64,000 bases of DNA, taken from positions 238,354-302,353 of the forward strand of contig WHVA01000072.1 of NCBI GenBank assembly GCA_015179125.1, in the 5' to 3' direction. Origin of the DNA: Gautieria morchelliformis. Taxonomy: Eukaryota > Basidiomycota > Agaricomycetes > Gomphales > Gomphaceae. Position 1 is the first letter of the stretch, and every line of letters begins with the position of its first letter. Position numbers and translations under genes: made by a program. Below, piece after piece: positions 45,101 through 56,100 of the stretch. The notes below the pieces were generated by a model, which saw only the letters and a program-made list of their open reading frames with translations, was not told the DNA's origin and made no database searches.

Positions 45101-45993
45101 CCTCTCGGAAATGTTCAGGGCACTTCGGTAGTCGATACCGCATGTGCTTGTTGGGATCAATGAGATTGATCTCATGGTTGATCTCCCGTAGTGGCGGGAG
45201 TTCTAATGGAATTCCACTGACTAGGTCAGTGATTCGTTCCATCCATTCCTTGCGGAGGCGAGGAAGGTCATCATCCGTAAGGATGATGGTGGTGGTTGGC
45301 TTGGAAGCCATTAGGCGCTGTGTGCGGAACCACTCTCTTCTTTCCCATCACTTTCACCGTTAGGTGAGAGCACCTCTCCCTACGGTTGTAGGGTGAGTTC
45401 GAGGATGAGTCGTCCCGCAACTCATCCTCCTGGCTTCAATGAGCCAGGCTCGGCTTTGGCACCCGGGTGATCCTGCTCACCCATGGCCCCTTGTCCTTGT
45501 TCATCAATCCATCGTCGTCGAACGAGAGCTTGCCTGTGGGGATTATTTTGTTCCCCTTGTGGATTGTCCCTGGGCTCAAGAAGTCCAGGGTTATACCAAA
45601 TCTCCTTAGGAATGGCGTCCCTAAGATCACGTCGTAATATTTGATGTTCGCCACGTTGAAATATTCGTCGTATGTTTCACGACCAAATTTGATGGTCGTG
45701 TTCGTTCCATAGTTGATCATGGAATGGCTGCCTATGCAGGCTAGCTGCAGCGTGATTGGTTGCTCCAGGGAGAATGTCTTCATCCCTGTAGCTCGCGTGA
45801 ATTCAGGGGATAGCAGTACCCCTTTGCTGCCGCTATCTAGCAGGCAGTGGGCTTTTACGCCGTTTATTTCCCAGTACCCTGACAGGGTACGGTTCTCACT
45901 GCGTGGGCGCATTGGCCATGTCCTATGTTTGTTTCGGTGGTGATACACCGGCTCGGCCGCCTTGTCTGGCGTGACTGACGTGCGTGCCGCCAT
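42143..45993 (-). pseudogene. gypsy-2 pol: protease, RT, RNase H, integrase, chromodomain
   Basis: Read in several frames. Aspartic protease: HCLLDSGSKGVLLSPEF near 45,840, YYDVILGTPFLRRFG near 45,620. RT: AYEQIRIHPDHIAKTAF, FVHVYMDDISFSHS at about 44,690. RNase H: WVITDGSKASVGAVYSQ near 44,230, TLVTDHKGLKYFETQ near 44,040. Integrase: WQSIGIDFMGPLP near 43,190, then MDGTTERANRSIGQIL near 42,890. Chromodomain: PVDEIITHQWINS and FQVRWTLGDVTWEP, ending at 42143. Frameshifts separate 45,436/45,311, 45,075/45,055, 44,588/44,576, 43,557/43,535 and 43,021/42,939. Catalytic motifs are still readable, so decay is moderate. Confidence 0.9.
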
Positions 45994-48640
45994 GACTTTC
46001 GTGGCAGAGAGTCGTTGGGTTGGGGATCACCCTCCCCCTCTTCATCAATTTGATGGAGAGAATTTTGACCGAGATCTGTCTCCGGATCCTTGGTCTCTTC
46101 TTCGTGCCTCGTGGCCGCTGTCCTGATACTGGACCTAAGCCGGGGGCATTCCGCTCTCTTGTGGCCAGGTTGGCCGCATTCAAAGCACGTGGTGCTGCTT
46201 TGGTTGCCGCTGGGCCGATCGTTAGGCCAGCCCAACACTTTCGCTGGTGGGGCAGGTCGCAGGGATGAACCTGACGCTTGAGGCTGTTTAGCTTCAGGTG
46301 GGCATCCAGCTTTGTGCTGGGCGTGGGGGCGGCTGCTGCTGCACCGCTCCACTCCTCGAGAACAGGCTGGGCCTGGTCAGGCCCCTCTGTGTCAATGGCT
46401 TGCTCCCTGTAAGCCGGGAAGCGCTTGCCGTTGGTGCTGCCCTTTCTGCGCAGCACATCCCCATATTGTATTGGGATGCTTCCTCTATCATTCGGGCCGT
46501 CTCGAAGAGTTGCTCTATTGAGCTACTCTCGGCGTTGTAGCCCTTTTTGAGTACTTCGTTGCACAGCGTTTCGTGCAGCGCCAACACGAACCGTCTCCGG
46601 AATGTGTAGTCGTCTGGCAGCTGTATCATACGCGCCACGTATTTTGTGAGCTCGTTCAGCATCTCCTGAACAGTCTTCATGCCCTGCATGACCACGTCGA
46701 ATTTATTCGAAGCGTGATGGTATGTCAGTGTGTGCAGGTGTAAATAACCCGTGTATCTACATGTACATTAGTTATTACATAATCCCAGTGGGCCCCTTAG
46801 GGACCCACTGTATAGTTTATGCGTGGGAACCGGCTAGCGGTACACATCGCATCTTACCCTTACACTGTCACTACGTAGCATCAGAATACCACACATTGGT
46901 CAAGTTCTGTCGTGCTCTTGTGACCTGAGGCTTAAGATAGATATCTTTACAGCAGGAACCTTTTTCGAAGGCCCTGCATCACTGTTTCCAGTGTCCAGCT
47001 GTGGACCTGGTGATCGAAGCATTCTATGTTTCGAAGGAACCATTGCTGGGCTTCGCCGGTGAGGCGAGTGCCCACGTAGCCGACCTGCATGTCTATGCTG
47101 GTTGGCCCTAGGAGGCAGTTCATTTTCAGCCATCTTAAGATGGCTGCTACGAAGATCTCAAACTCTTCAAGGTCAGATCCCCCGGCGTATGGCTTGGGGT
47201 GAGCCAGTTTCATGCCGGCTTTCACTAGCACAGACTTCTCTGGGTCTGTGTCCGCGGCGTCTGCTAACGCCACGCGGATCATCTGTGTGATCCCATCATA
47301 CGGCTCCAGCGGTACGACGTCAGCCTGATCAGGGATTCCCTGGCCTTCCGTTGGGGCCATGGATCGCTTGCGTGGCTGTGACGCCACGTGGGGCAGGCTG
47401 TTGTATGCCCTGACGGGCCCCGGGCCTGGATCGGGCTCAGGATCGGGAGCATTTTATGCTCTCGAGTCCAGGGGCGTTTTGTGCCTGGTGTGCCTGGTCA
47501 GTCCCACGTTGCGGATCCACAGCCTGCTGTTGTAGGCTGCCCACACCTGTCGTGCGTCCTGCACAGCTCGTGTGAGCTGCTCGTCGGGCAGCTGAGCAGT
47601 GTGGCTTTGGGCCACTGCTTCCTCAGCATTCTTCGCTAGTAGCTCAAGGGCCCGCGTGTGGCGGTGAGCAGCTGCGGCCTCTTTACGCTGCCAGTGCGTG
47701 ACTTCGAGCTCTAGGCTCTCAGTTGTCGTTTCAGAGTCAGGCTCTGAGGTGACCTGTTCCCTGACGATCTGTTGGATCATCTTACGGCTGTCCGTTGGGG
47801 CAGCCGGTTGCTCCTGAGGTTCATTCCTGAACCTCACGTCCTGTTCGACCGGGACGGCTGGCGGTGGCATTTGCTGCTTGTCCCACTCCTTTCTTCATGG
47901 GTCTTCCGCGTCGTGACCGTGTTCATTAGCTGTGGACTGTCACGAGCTCGGACGTGTTGTGTTGTGTTCCCTGCGTGGGTGGAGGGCCGCCTGGACATTC
48001 TCCAGCATGGCTGCATCCTGCAGCCTGATCTCCTCCACCTGGTGGAGTTCCTTGCCGATTGCCATTAGGGCTGAGGCACCCTTGTCAAGCTGCGATGCTA
48101 GCTGATCGTGTTTGTGGCGCGTGAGCGCGCTCCGGTGAAGTGCATCCTGCACCTGCTTGTTCAGTGCCTCTGCAGTCTTGTGGTCGATGGCGTGAGCTCT
48201 CGAGCTCTTGCGACTTGAGCTCGAGTATTCCGAGCCCTGACCATCATCTGGGGCTCGTCTTTTTTGCCGTCATCCTCCTTCGGGGACGATCATCGTCACT
48301 CTACTTCGTGAGCGGCGGTTCGAGTCATGGCTTTGTGCCCGCCTTGACGTTGATGCTCTGCCATCTGACGACGGCGAGACTTCTCTGCCCTTTCCTTTGT
48401 CTCTGGGCAGAGGGGATTGGGGGGACGGCGCCAGCTTGTTGCCCGGTGTCGTCTCTTCCTCGACCACGCTCGACGAGTCATGGTCGGGATTTTCCTCGTC
48501 CTCCACTGGGGGGACAAGGGCGGTGAGATCTACGATCTCTCCATCTTCTAGCGTTCTGGACTCTTGGTCCAGGGTAGCATCAGCCGTCGTGTCGCTGGGC
48601 TGCGCCAGTGGTGTGGACCGCGAGCTCGTCGCTCATGTCC
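45920..48640 (-). pseudogene. gypsy-2 gag with CCHC knuckle, split by a solo LTR
   Basis: Start near 48,637 (MSDELAVHTTG), frameshifted within the first 20 codons. An acidic, Ser-rich N-terminus (48.5-48.3 kb) and a helical, Gln/Ala-rich segment (48.1-47.45 kb) lead into the Gag core (47,387-46,957). The core is interrupted by a solo LTR. It resumes with MLNELTKYVARMIQLP and FRRRFVLALHETL (46,660-46,580) and ends in a zinc knuckle, CFECGQPGHKRAEC, at about 46,180-46,140. Removing the solo LTR and one GCAGG copy makes the core frame continuous (LRKRFL followed by HTLTYHH). Confidence 0.88.
46739..46951 (+). mobile_element. Solo LTR of the gypsy-2 family inside gypsy-2 gag
   Basis: 213 bp, TGTAAATAACC...ATCTTTACA, flanked by GCAGG at 46734-46738 and 46952-46956. 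It matches the gypsy-2 LTRs but lies in the opposite sense to the host element. Its termini form a 6-bp inverted repeat (TGTAAA/TTTACA). Confidence 0.93.
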
Positions 48641-48803
48641 GTCTTTGACTGCATGGAATCATCACACTCGCAGCTGACAGTAGAAGGTCTACTGGAGGGT
48701 CTCAACGAGGTTTAGTTGTCGACGCAGCGATCTTTTTCAAGATTGCTTTGAATCCACAATCGGTTGGTCGTGTGGCGATCAACCGCAGGATAGTTCAAAA
48801 AGG

Positions 48804-49004
48804 TGTAAAGATGTCTATCTTAAGACCTTGTATCACAAGGGCACAACAGAACTTGACCAGTGTGTGGTATTCTGAATGCTACATAGTGACAGGTAAGAGT
48901 AAGATGCGACGGGAACTGTGCATAAACTATGCAGTGGGTCCCTAAGGGGCCCACTGGGATTATGTAATAACTAGTATACATGTATGGTATCTAGGTTATT
49001 TACA
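48804..49004 (-). repeat. gypsy-2 5' LTR
   Basis: 201 bp; plus-strand ends TGTAAAG and TTATTTACA. Followed outside by TGGTG (49005-49009). In element sense the next bases are CCTTTTTGAACTATCC, which I cannot match to a tRNA. Confidence 0.9.
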
Positions 49005-49009
49005 TGGTG

Positions 49010-49245
49010 ACTCTGATGCTGCAAAATCTGCCAAATTCACAGGAAAGGAGTCTCGCCTTCTCCAAACATTCATCGCTAGTTGTGTTATGGTCTTCGACAA
49101 CAAGCCCCGAAGGTTCCAGCATGAACAACAAGGAGTCTCCTATGCAGCATCCTACCTCAACTACATTTCCTTGATCTGATGGCAACCCTTTGTCATTCAG
49201 GTCCTGGAACCTCCCATTCAGAGTGACTGGCTTACCACCGCTTCT
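49010..49245 (+). pseudogene. gypsy-3 gag, continuation after gypsy-2
   Basis: Direct in-frame continuation of the Gag interrupted at 38788. It reads DSDAAKSAKFTGKESRLL, then VFDNKPRRF and VSYAASYL, then a TGA at about 49,177 and further Gag-like sequence (WQPFVIQVLEPP, SDWLTTASLHS). The pattern FxGK...F...YAxSYL is that of the retrotransposon Gag core. It breaks off at about 49,245 against an oppositely oriented element. Confidence 0.8.
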
Positions 49246-49506
49246 TTACACTCCCGGGCAAGGCGGCATTTCTCCATCAACCTGGTTCCTCTTCTCCTCA
49301 GCCTCTTGCTCCTCACACTCAAGTTCTGCATCAAGCTCTTCAACTGTTGGTTCCTGGGCGTCCTGAGCGTCTGACATGGAGTTACTAATGGTGATGGGAG
49401 GAAGCAAGAAAAGAGATGTGAAACAAAGCTTATATAATCCATTCATCCCAGCGATCTCCGGGATCTCACTTATGGCCTCATGGGTTTGGACATAAGGGGG
49501 AGGTAC
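49246..49506 (-). pseudogene. Gag N-terminus of a minus-strand gypsy element
   Basis: On the minus strand, directly downstream of the LTR at 49507-50553, an open frame contains MSDAQDAQEPTVEELDAELE and a charged Glu-rich helix. This is the usual make-up of a gypsy Gag start. It is cut at 49246. A new 5' LTR plus gag start pointing left, abutting a gag fragment pointing right, indicates a rearranged junction. Confidence 0.55.
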
Positions 49507-50553
49507 TGTTAAGACCCCTTTGCAAGATTGGTTTTTAGGCATTAATATCGTGTATTAGTGAACACAGCGAATGCCCGAATAACTTGTGCGAATAAGTATG
49601 CCGTTCGGCGAATAAGTGAACCGATGAATGTTCACGAGATAAGAGGGTTGCCCGAACAGGGCTCGCCCTATCTACAGTCGTAGCGAAATAGCCCATGGCA
49701 CTTGACAATGTAACGTGCAAGGTGTCATGGAAGGGCTGTCTAAGTAGCGACAATCCCTTTGCCGGCGAAGGTGCTCCTTCGGAGCCCTTTGCTGACAGCA
49801 CAGAAAATAGTTCGAAGGCTAAGGTAACAAAGATGAAGTATGAGAACTCACCAGTGATGCCTAAGTCCTCTTCTGGTCGAAGATAGAAATCTCCAAGAGA
49901 CGGCTCAAGACGATGATCACAGCGAGGTCAAGTTTGCACAAGATAGACGACGTATGATAATTGAACTGGGGAATATACATGCGAATGTAAACTACTTATA
50001 TCGAATGCTCGTAAGGTATCAGCGAATAGGAAAGAGGCCGTCATGAGTCAGGGTTGGATAGGGGTGTGCAGCCATGATACAACATAGATGAAATAAACAT
50101 ACAATAGAGTGAGAGAAGAGGGCGAACATGAAACGACGGAGAGTAAAGGTGGCGAAGGCACCTATGTACAAAATCATGTCTTGGGGCCCGCATATACACC
50201 GCCCTGCATGGGTTCTTCATCTACTGGGTTGAGCCCACACGACCTATGGGTAGGACGTCCCGCGAACGCACCCTGCTCATATAAACACTAAAAGGGGGTT
50301 GGATCGAGAGGCTGATGGAGCTACTGACAAGCCATCATGCCAGGTAGGGATGTCGATCGTGATTTGATGGTGTGCCTGCTGGCGAATGATGCGAGCAGCG
50401 AATGGCTGTTCAGCGAAATGCGAGGAAGGGCGAACGGAGATGACATAGAGGAGGAGTGGTCGGGGTGGAGGGCGAAGCCGAGCGAACACGGGGGAGGAGT
50501 GGTGAAAGGGGAAGTGGGGATAACAAGGTGCAGGAAATACACAGGTCATGACA
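49507..50553 (-). repeat. LTR related to the gypsy-3 LTR, opposite orientation
   Basis: 1,047 bp; in its sense it begins TGTCATGACCTG (50553) and ends GGTCTTAACA (49507). Colinear over its length with 36516-37529, including the TATAAG box. Its flanks do not match (GGTAC versus ATCCG), so it is not a simple solo LTR; it is probably the 5' LTR of a truncated minus-strand element. Confidence 0.75.
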
Positions 50554-50599
50554 ATCCGATTATCAGAACACCATCGGAAGAGGGTTGAGCAGAGGAAGT

Positions 50600-50792
50600 G
50601 ATAGGCCCAGCGATGACTGCCAAGTCAGCCCAAAGACGTTGATCGTGCGTTGACGGTGTGGCTATGGGAATTGGTGCGAACAGCGAGAATCGGTTGCCGA
50701 ACACGGCAGTGGCGATCGGAACGAACATGGAGGTGGAGTGGGAAATGGGAGAACAGAGCATCTGAGTACGAGAAATAAACGTGTCATGACAC
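50600..50792 (-). repeat. Partial LTR of the same family
   Basis: The first 190 bp or so of the same LTR family again in minus sense, ending in GTGTCATGACAC at about 50,792. More diverged than its neighbour. Confidence 0.6.
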
Positions 50793-51247
50793 CCTTCCCG
50801 AGTCCAGACCCGAGGCCTCAGCCTCAGCTCTTGCTCGGAAACCCTTCTCAGCTTAACTCGGGTTCCCATCAGTTCATCATTCACCCTGACTTCCTTTCCT
50901 TGATAATCCTGTTCCATTCCTGATGATCGTCTGTCTACCCTTCTTCCTGCTTGATACGGGCATCAATGCCCTCTTTCCGTTCCTTACAATTAGTATATAA
51001 ACCCACCATCATGTATGCTAAATCCTCAGTTCTGATATTGACTTAGATCCTTGTATCTTCTGCTCCTCTATCTGTTCCCAATTCCAAACCTCAGCTTGAA
51101 GCTGAATACCTTCCTGAATCTGTTTCCCAAAATTAGGGTGGAACACTGTAGTGGGCACAACCTACGAAGTTGAAGCCAAGCCCTCTGTTCCCGAACCTTG
51201 GCTCAGCCCTCAGGTTGAGTCTTAAGTACGACTTATGTTCTTAACAA
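50793..51247 (+). repeat. LTR-like block, 3' part
   Basis: Contains a TATATAAAC box at about 50,990 and the stretch GGCACAACCTACGAAGTTGAAGC. The latter resembles GGCGCAACCTATAAGTTGAAGC near the end of the solo LTR at 61462-62138. It ends TTCTTAACA at about 51,246. Likely a related LTR, truncated at the left. Confidence 0.5.
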
Positions 51248-51278
51248 CAATGCAGGACCATCCTCCAAGTACCGAATC

Positions 51279-51772
51279 TGTCAGGGGACACCCTGTTTTC
51301 CATTTCCAGTTCCGACACCACACCCAGTCGACTCCATGTCCGACTCCGGTTCCGGTTCCGGTTCTGATTCCATCTCCGCCTCCGCTTTCGGAAATGATTC
51401 CGCTTCTGGGAGAACTTCCACCAGTTCTGTTCGCCTTGCCAGTTCCACTCCAATTTCCGACTTCCACTCTCGGAACAGTGTCGGAAATCAAGCGACTCGC
51501 GTAATAGGTGGCATCAAGGGTCAATCAAGGGTCAGGGTGGTCAGGGAGATGCAGGGTTGATGGCGGGTGCCAAGTGTTGTCCCTGGCTGCGCAGCGTAGT
51601 ATAATACGGGCTCGCTGACATTGGGGGTCCTTAGACTTTTCTCTTTGGATTTCCCCTTGTCAGGTGAGAATCCCCTCTCTTGTATACTCTGTTCATTTAT
51701 ACCTACTTTGGATTTCCCCTTGTCAGTTGTGTGGTAGTGTGATCTCCACAACCAGCCAGGGTTGCCCTTACA
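51279..51772 (+). repeat. gypsy-1 5' LTR
   Basis: 494 bp, TGTCAGGGGACACC to TTGCCCTTACA. Full of TTCCG and CGGAA words. Two other copies in this window are 57057-57546 and, inverted, 59550-60034. Confidence 0.92.
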
Positions 51773-51774
51773 GC

Positions 51775-53135
51775 AGAAAAGTCTCTCCCCTAGAGGACCG
51801 GCAGTCGTACTGCACGTTGCATTCGCCATAGGTGCGTTCGGAATCGGAGACAGCAACTCGGAGATCGCGACCTCTTCCGCACACACAGCGTACGACAGCC
51901 CCTCTTCTTACGTCGAGCTCCCAACCCCGGAAATCCCGTCCCATATTTCTTCTTCCGACATTGATCCGGACGATCGTCTTCGGAATATGGAGGAGGAACT
52001 GATGCGGAACTGGATGAAGACCGACGCGATTGAAACAGCCTTACAAGCGATTTTGGCTAAGTTAGATATTCCACAAAGTGGTGGAAATGAAATGCTGGAC
52101 GATCCAGATTTTGGAAAAGCGGAAGTAGCAGAAGAGAGGGTCTCCGCGAAGTTAGCAAAGGTCAAACCCGCAACTCCGGCGGACTTTGACGGAGATCGGG
52201 AGAAGGGACGCGCATTCTTCAACACATGCAGCATCTACTTTGCAATTGTCGCAGACCTCTTTCTGAACGACCAGGCTCAGATTCACTGGGCATTGTCCTT
52301 TTTCAAGTCGGACCGCGCAGCCCATTTTTCAAACAAGGTGATCTGACATGAAGCAAAGGGCAAGGGGAACTACTTCTGGGACTGGGACGCCTTTGAGAAA
52401 ACATTTTCCGACCAGTTCTGCCCGAAAAACGAGCAGCTCACAGCCCTTACGAAGCTCGAGGGGACCAGCTGGTACCAGGCCAAGGGTCCGGTCGATGACT
52501 ACATCAATCGCTTCCAGGAGCTCATCGACCTTGCGGAGTATGACGATGACAAGATGATCGTCATCAAATTCCGACGAGGGCTTGATCCAACACTCCAGAA
52601 CCAAGTCGCGCTGCTTGGGGATGGAGCTCCGGATTTTGATGACCTGGAAGGGTGGTACCAAGCTGCGCAGAGGGTGTCCCGGAACAGGGAAGCAAATGAG
52701 GCCTTCGTGGAGACGAGCCGGAACATGACACGGAGTTCCACTCGTCCTACTCCACCTGTGCCAAAACCCGGAAGCGCATTCATTCCCACACGGAAAATAT
52801 TTCCGATGCTTGCTCCGCCTGCTCCTATTAGGAACCATAGCCCTCCTCCCTCGAAGAGTGGCCCTGCCCCGATGGATGTTGACCGCATGCGCGGAAAAGG
52901 CCATGGAACTATCACCTGCTTCCGATGTCGACAACCAGGCCACTATGCTCGCGAGTGCCCCCAAGCCTTTGATATCCGGCTTATGACCACAGAGGAGAAA
53001 CTCGAGCTCCTTCCAGAGTTCCTTGCACTTGCGGACATAAGCGGAGTGCCCACTGAAGAAGAGGTTTCCGAAAATGCGGAACATGATCCACCAGAAGCGG
53101 AGGATGCGTCGGATTTTGTGACGTGCAGCGGGTGA
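51775..53135 (+). pseudogene. gypsy-1 gag
   Basis: One frame from just after the LTR to the TGA at 53133-53135, broken only by a TGA at 52344-52346. The context suggests an original CGA, which would restore the Gag core (FEKTFSDQFCP, YINRFQELIDLAEY, MIVIKFRRGLDP). The C-terminal zinc knuckle CFRCRQPGHYARECP is at about 52,918-52,962. The first Met in the frame after the LTR is at 51987, but protein-like sequence begins earlier, so the original start is uncertain. Gag packages the element RNA. Confidence 0.88.
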
Positions 53136-56100
53136 GATGTGTGCCCCTGCTGCCTGTACATAACCGGTTTACCTGTCTTGAAGTAGAGAATGAAAAGCCC
53201 CCACTCCCCTCACTTCGTACAGACCTGCTGGATAAAGTCACACAAAAACCAAATCCGACACCCCGTCCATCCCGCATCCGCCCTTGGGAGAAACGCCTTC
53301 CGAAGCGCTATGTTGTCGCTGCCACCCCTGGCCCCAAGTCACTAGTCATTAAGGTGGAGATCCAGACGACTGATACGGCGGAAGTCAAATCCGGACCCGC
53401 CCTTGTCGATTGCGGGGCCACTGGTCAGTTTATAGACCGGGACTATGTGGAACGGAAGCGACTGACCACGCGGAAGTTGCAACGTGCAATCCCAGTGTTC
53501 AATGTGGATGGAAGCCCCAATGAGGCAGGGTCCATCACGGAGATAGTAGACACAATTCTCCGCTATGATGGGCACTCAGAATGCACTTCCTTTGCAGTCA
53601 CCAGCCTGGGGAAGCAAGACATCATCCTCGGGTTTACCTGGCTTCAGGAGCACAACCCGGAGATCAATTGGCAGACTCGGAAGGTACTGATGAGTTGATG
53701 TCCAGCCAAGTGTCACATGTGCCGGTCGGAAGTGCGGAAGGAACGCCAGGAGCAGCGGAAGACCGAACGGCTCATACAGACATGTCGTTCTGGCCCCCAT
53801 CCACTGCTTGCAGAAAAAGACTCGGAAGCGGAATTTGAACCGGATCCCACTCCCAATTCCGATTCCGATTCCGATTCCGATTCCGACTCCGACGTCATCC
53901 GACTCGGCCCGGAAGACACTCTGGCAGAAGGGGAGCACTTGCTGTACGTAAACCTTCCGCCGGAAGCAGAACACATCCGCGCCACCGGAAATATTTCGCA
54001 ACGCCTTGCTGAAGCCTCCAAGAAGCATGATAGACCGGCGGCGGAAATTCCGGAGTACCTGCGGGAGTTCGAGGACGTCTTTTCCAAGGAGTTGTTTGAT
54101 GCCCTGCCTCCACGGAAGCTGTGGGACCACGCCATCGAGTTAGAGCCTGGGTCAAAGCCCACCAACTGCAAAGTCTACCCGCTGTCACCCAAGGAGCAGG
54201 TAGAGCTCGATGCATTCCTTGCGGAAAACCTCCGTACAGGGAGGATCCGCCCCTCCAAGTCACCCATGGCATCCTTCATCAAGAAGAAGGACGGCTCGCT
54301 CAGACTTGTGCAGGATTACCAGGCCTTGAATGCGATCACAATCAAGAACCGGTACCCCATTCCACTCATTTCCGAACTAATCACACAACTCCGCGGGGCA
54401 AGGTACTTCACTAAGCTGGATGTCCGCTGGGGCTTCAATAATGTTCGGATCCGAGAGGGAGACGAGTGGAAGGCCACATTCCACACCAACCGAGGACTCT
54501 TTGAGCCACAGGTCATGTTCTTCGGCCTCACCAACAGTCCCGCCACATTCCAGACGATGATGAATGACATTTTCCGTGACATGATAGCAGAAGGGGTTGT
54601 CTGCGTCTACCTCGATGACATCCTCATCTTCACAAAAACAATGTCCGAACATCGGGAAGTTGTGTGGAGAGTGCTGGAACGGCTCCGGGAGTACAACCTG
54701 TGTCTCAAGCCGGAAAAGTGCGAATTTGAGCGGACACGGATAGAGTATCTTGGGGTGATTGTGTCGGAAGGAAAGGTGGAAATGGACCCAGTCAAGGTTT
54801 CCGGTGTATCGGATTGGCCCGTGCCGCAGAACAAGAAGGAGGTCCAGTCCTTCATTGGGTTTGTCAATTTCTCCCGGCGGTTCATCCAGGACTTCTCCTG
54901 CCACTCCCGTGCCCTCTTCGACCTCACCAAGAAGGAGGCTGGATGGCAGTGGGGAGAGCCGGAACAGGCCTCCTTCGACAAACTCAAAGAGCTGATCACT
55001 TCTGCCCCGGTCCTGATCTTTCCCGACGACTCTCGCCCTTACTCAGTTGAGGCGGATTCTTCCGACACAGCTACCGGAGCGGTCTTTTCACAACAGTCAC
55101 CGGAAGATGGTGGGGGGTGGCATCCGATTGCCTTCTTCTCTAAGAGCCTTAGTCCGGTTGAGTGGAACTATGAGATCCATGACAAGGAGATGCTGGCAAT
55201 CATCCGAGCGCTGGAGGAGTGGCGACACTTCCTCGAGGGTGCTCTATGCCCATTTGAGATCTGGACAGACCACAAGAACCTCGAGTATTTCCGCACGTCT
55301 AAGAAGTTGAACCGACGACAAGCACGGTGGTCCCTACACCTGTCCCGGTTCGACTTCATGCTCCACCACCGGCCCAGCCACACCATGGGCAAGCCCGATG
55401 CCCTATCCCGCCGTGCGGATCATGGAAGCGGAAGTGGGGACAACGCGGATATGACACTGCTCCGCCCAAGTCTCTTTGCAATCCGTGCCCTAGAGGGAGT
55501 GACTGCAGTTGGGGTGGAAGCGGAAAGGCTCCGGGATATCCGGAGGCAGTACCGGAATGGAGAGAAGGAGGAGTTGGTGGTGAAGGCAGTGGAGGAACTT
55601 CGGAAAGGGCACTCACGGTCTGTACGGGCAGCGGAATGGTCGGAACGTGATGGACTGCTCCACTTCAGAGGCAAGGTCTACGTTCCAGGTGGGGCGGATC
55701 TCCGCCGCCGCATCGTGTCCCAGCACCATGACACACGGGTTGCTGGGCATGCTGGCAGGTGGAAGACGCTGGAGTTAGTGGCCCGGAATTACTGGTGGCC
55801 CCAGATGTCCCGCTACATTGGACAGTATGTGAAGACATGTGACCTTTGTCTCCGAACCAAAGCACAACGACATCTGCCCGTCGGAGAACTTGTTCCGCTC
55901 CCAATTCCCGAATCCCGCTGGGACACCATCAGTGTCGACTTCATCGTTGAACTCCCAGAGTCTCATGGCTATGGCGCGATCATGAACGTTGTGGATTCGG
56001 TAAGCAAGGTGTCCCACTTCATTCCAATGCACACGACGATCACAGCCCTCGGAGCGGCCTGCCTATTCCTTGCACATGTCTGGAAGTTGCATGGGCTCCC

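Larger units (their letters stand above)
38789..49004 (-). mobile_element. Ty3/gypsy element gypsy-2 with a third ORF
   Basis: Minus-strand element of 10.2 kb flanked by direct LTRs of about 0.2 kb (48804-49004 and 38789-38999). Near-perfect target duplications adjoin it: CGGTG (38784-38788) and TGGTG (49005-49009). Order in its own sense: LTR, gag, protease, RT, RNase H, integrase, chromodomain, ORF3, LTR. It contains two later insertions (46739-46951 and about 39344-40388). Many frameshifts and stops show it is old. It is nested in the gypsy-3 gag gene. Confidence 0.92.

Noticed and set aside
38789..46951. Pairing the LTR at 38789 with the LTR at 46739 as ends of one element
   Set aside because: They are in opposite orientation; the LTR at 46739 has its own target duplication and splits gag, whereas 48804-49004 is in direct orientation and has a near-matching duplication.
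51241..51504. Frames across the gypsy-1 LTR rich in Ser/Pro or Gly/Arg
   Set aside because: They arise from the TTCCG-rich LTR and recur in each LTR copy on both strands.
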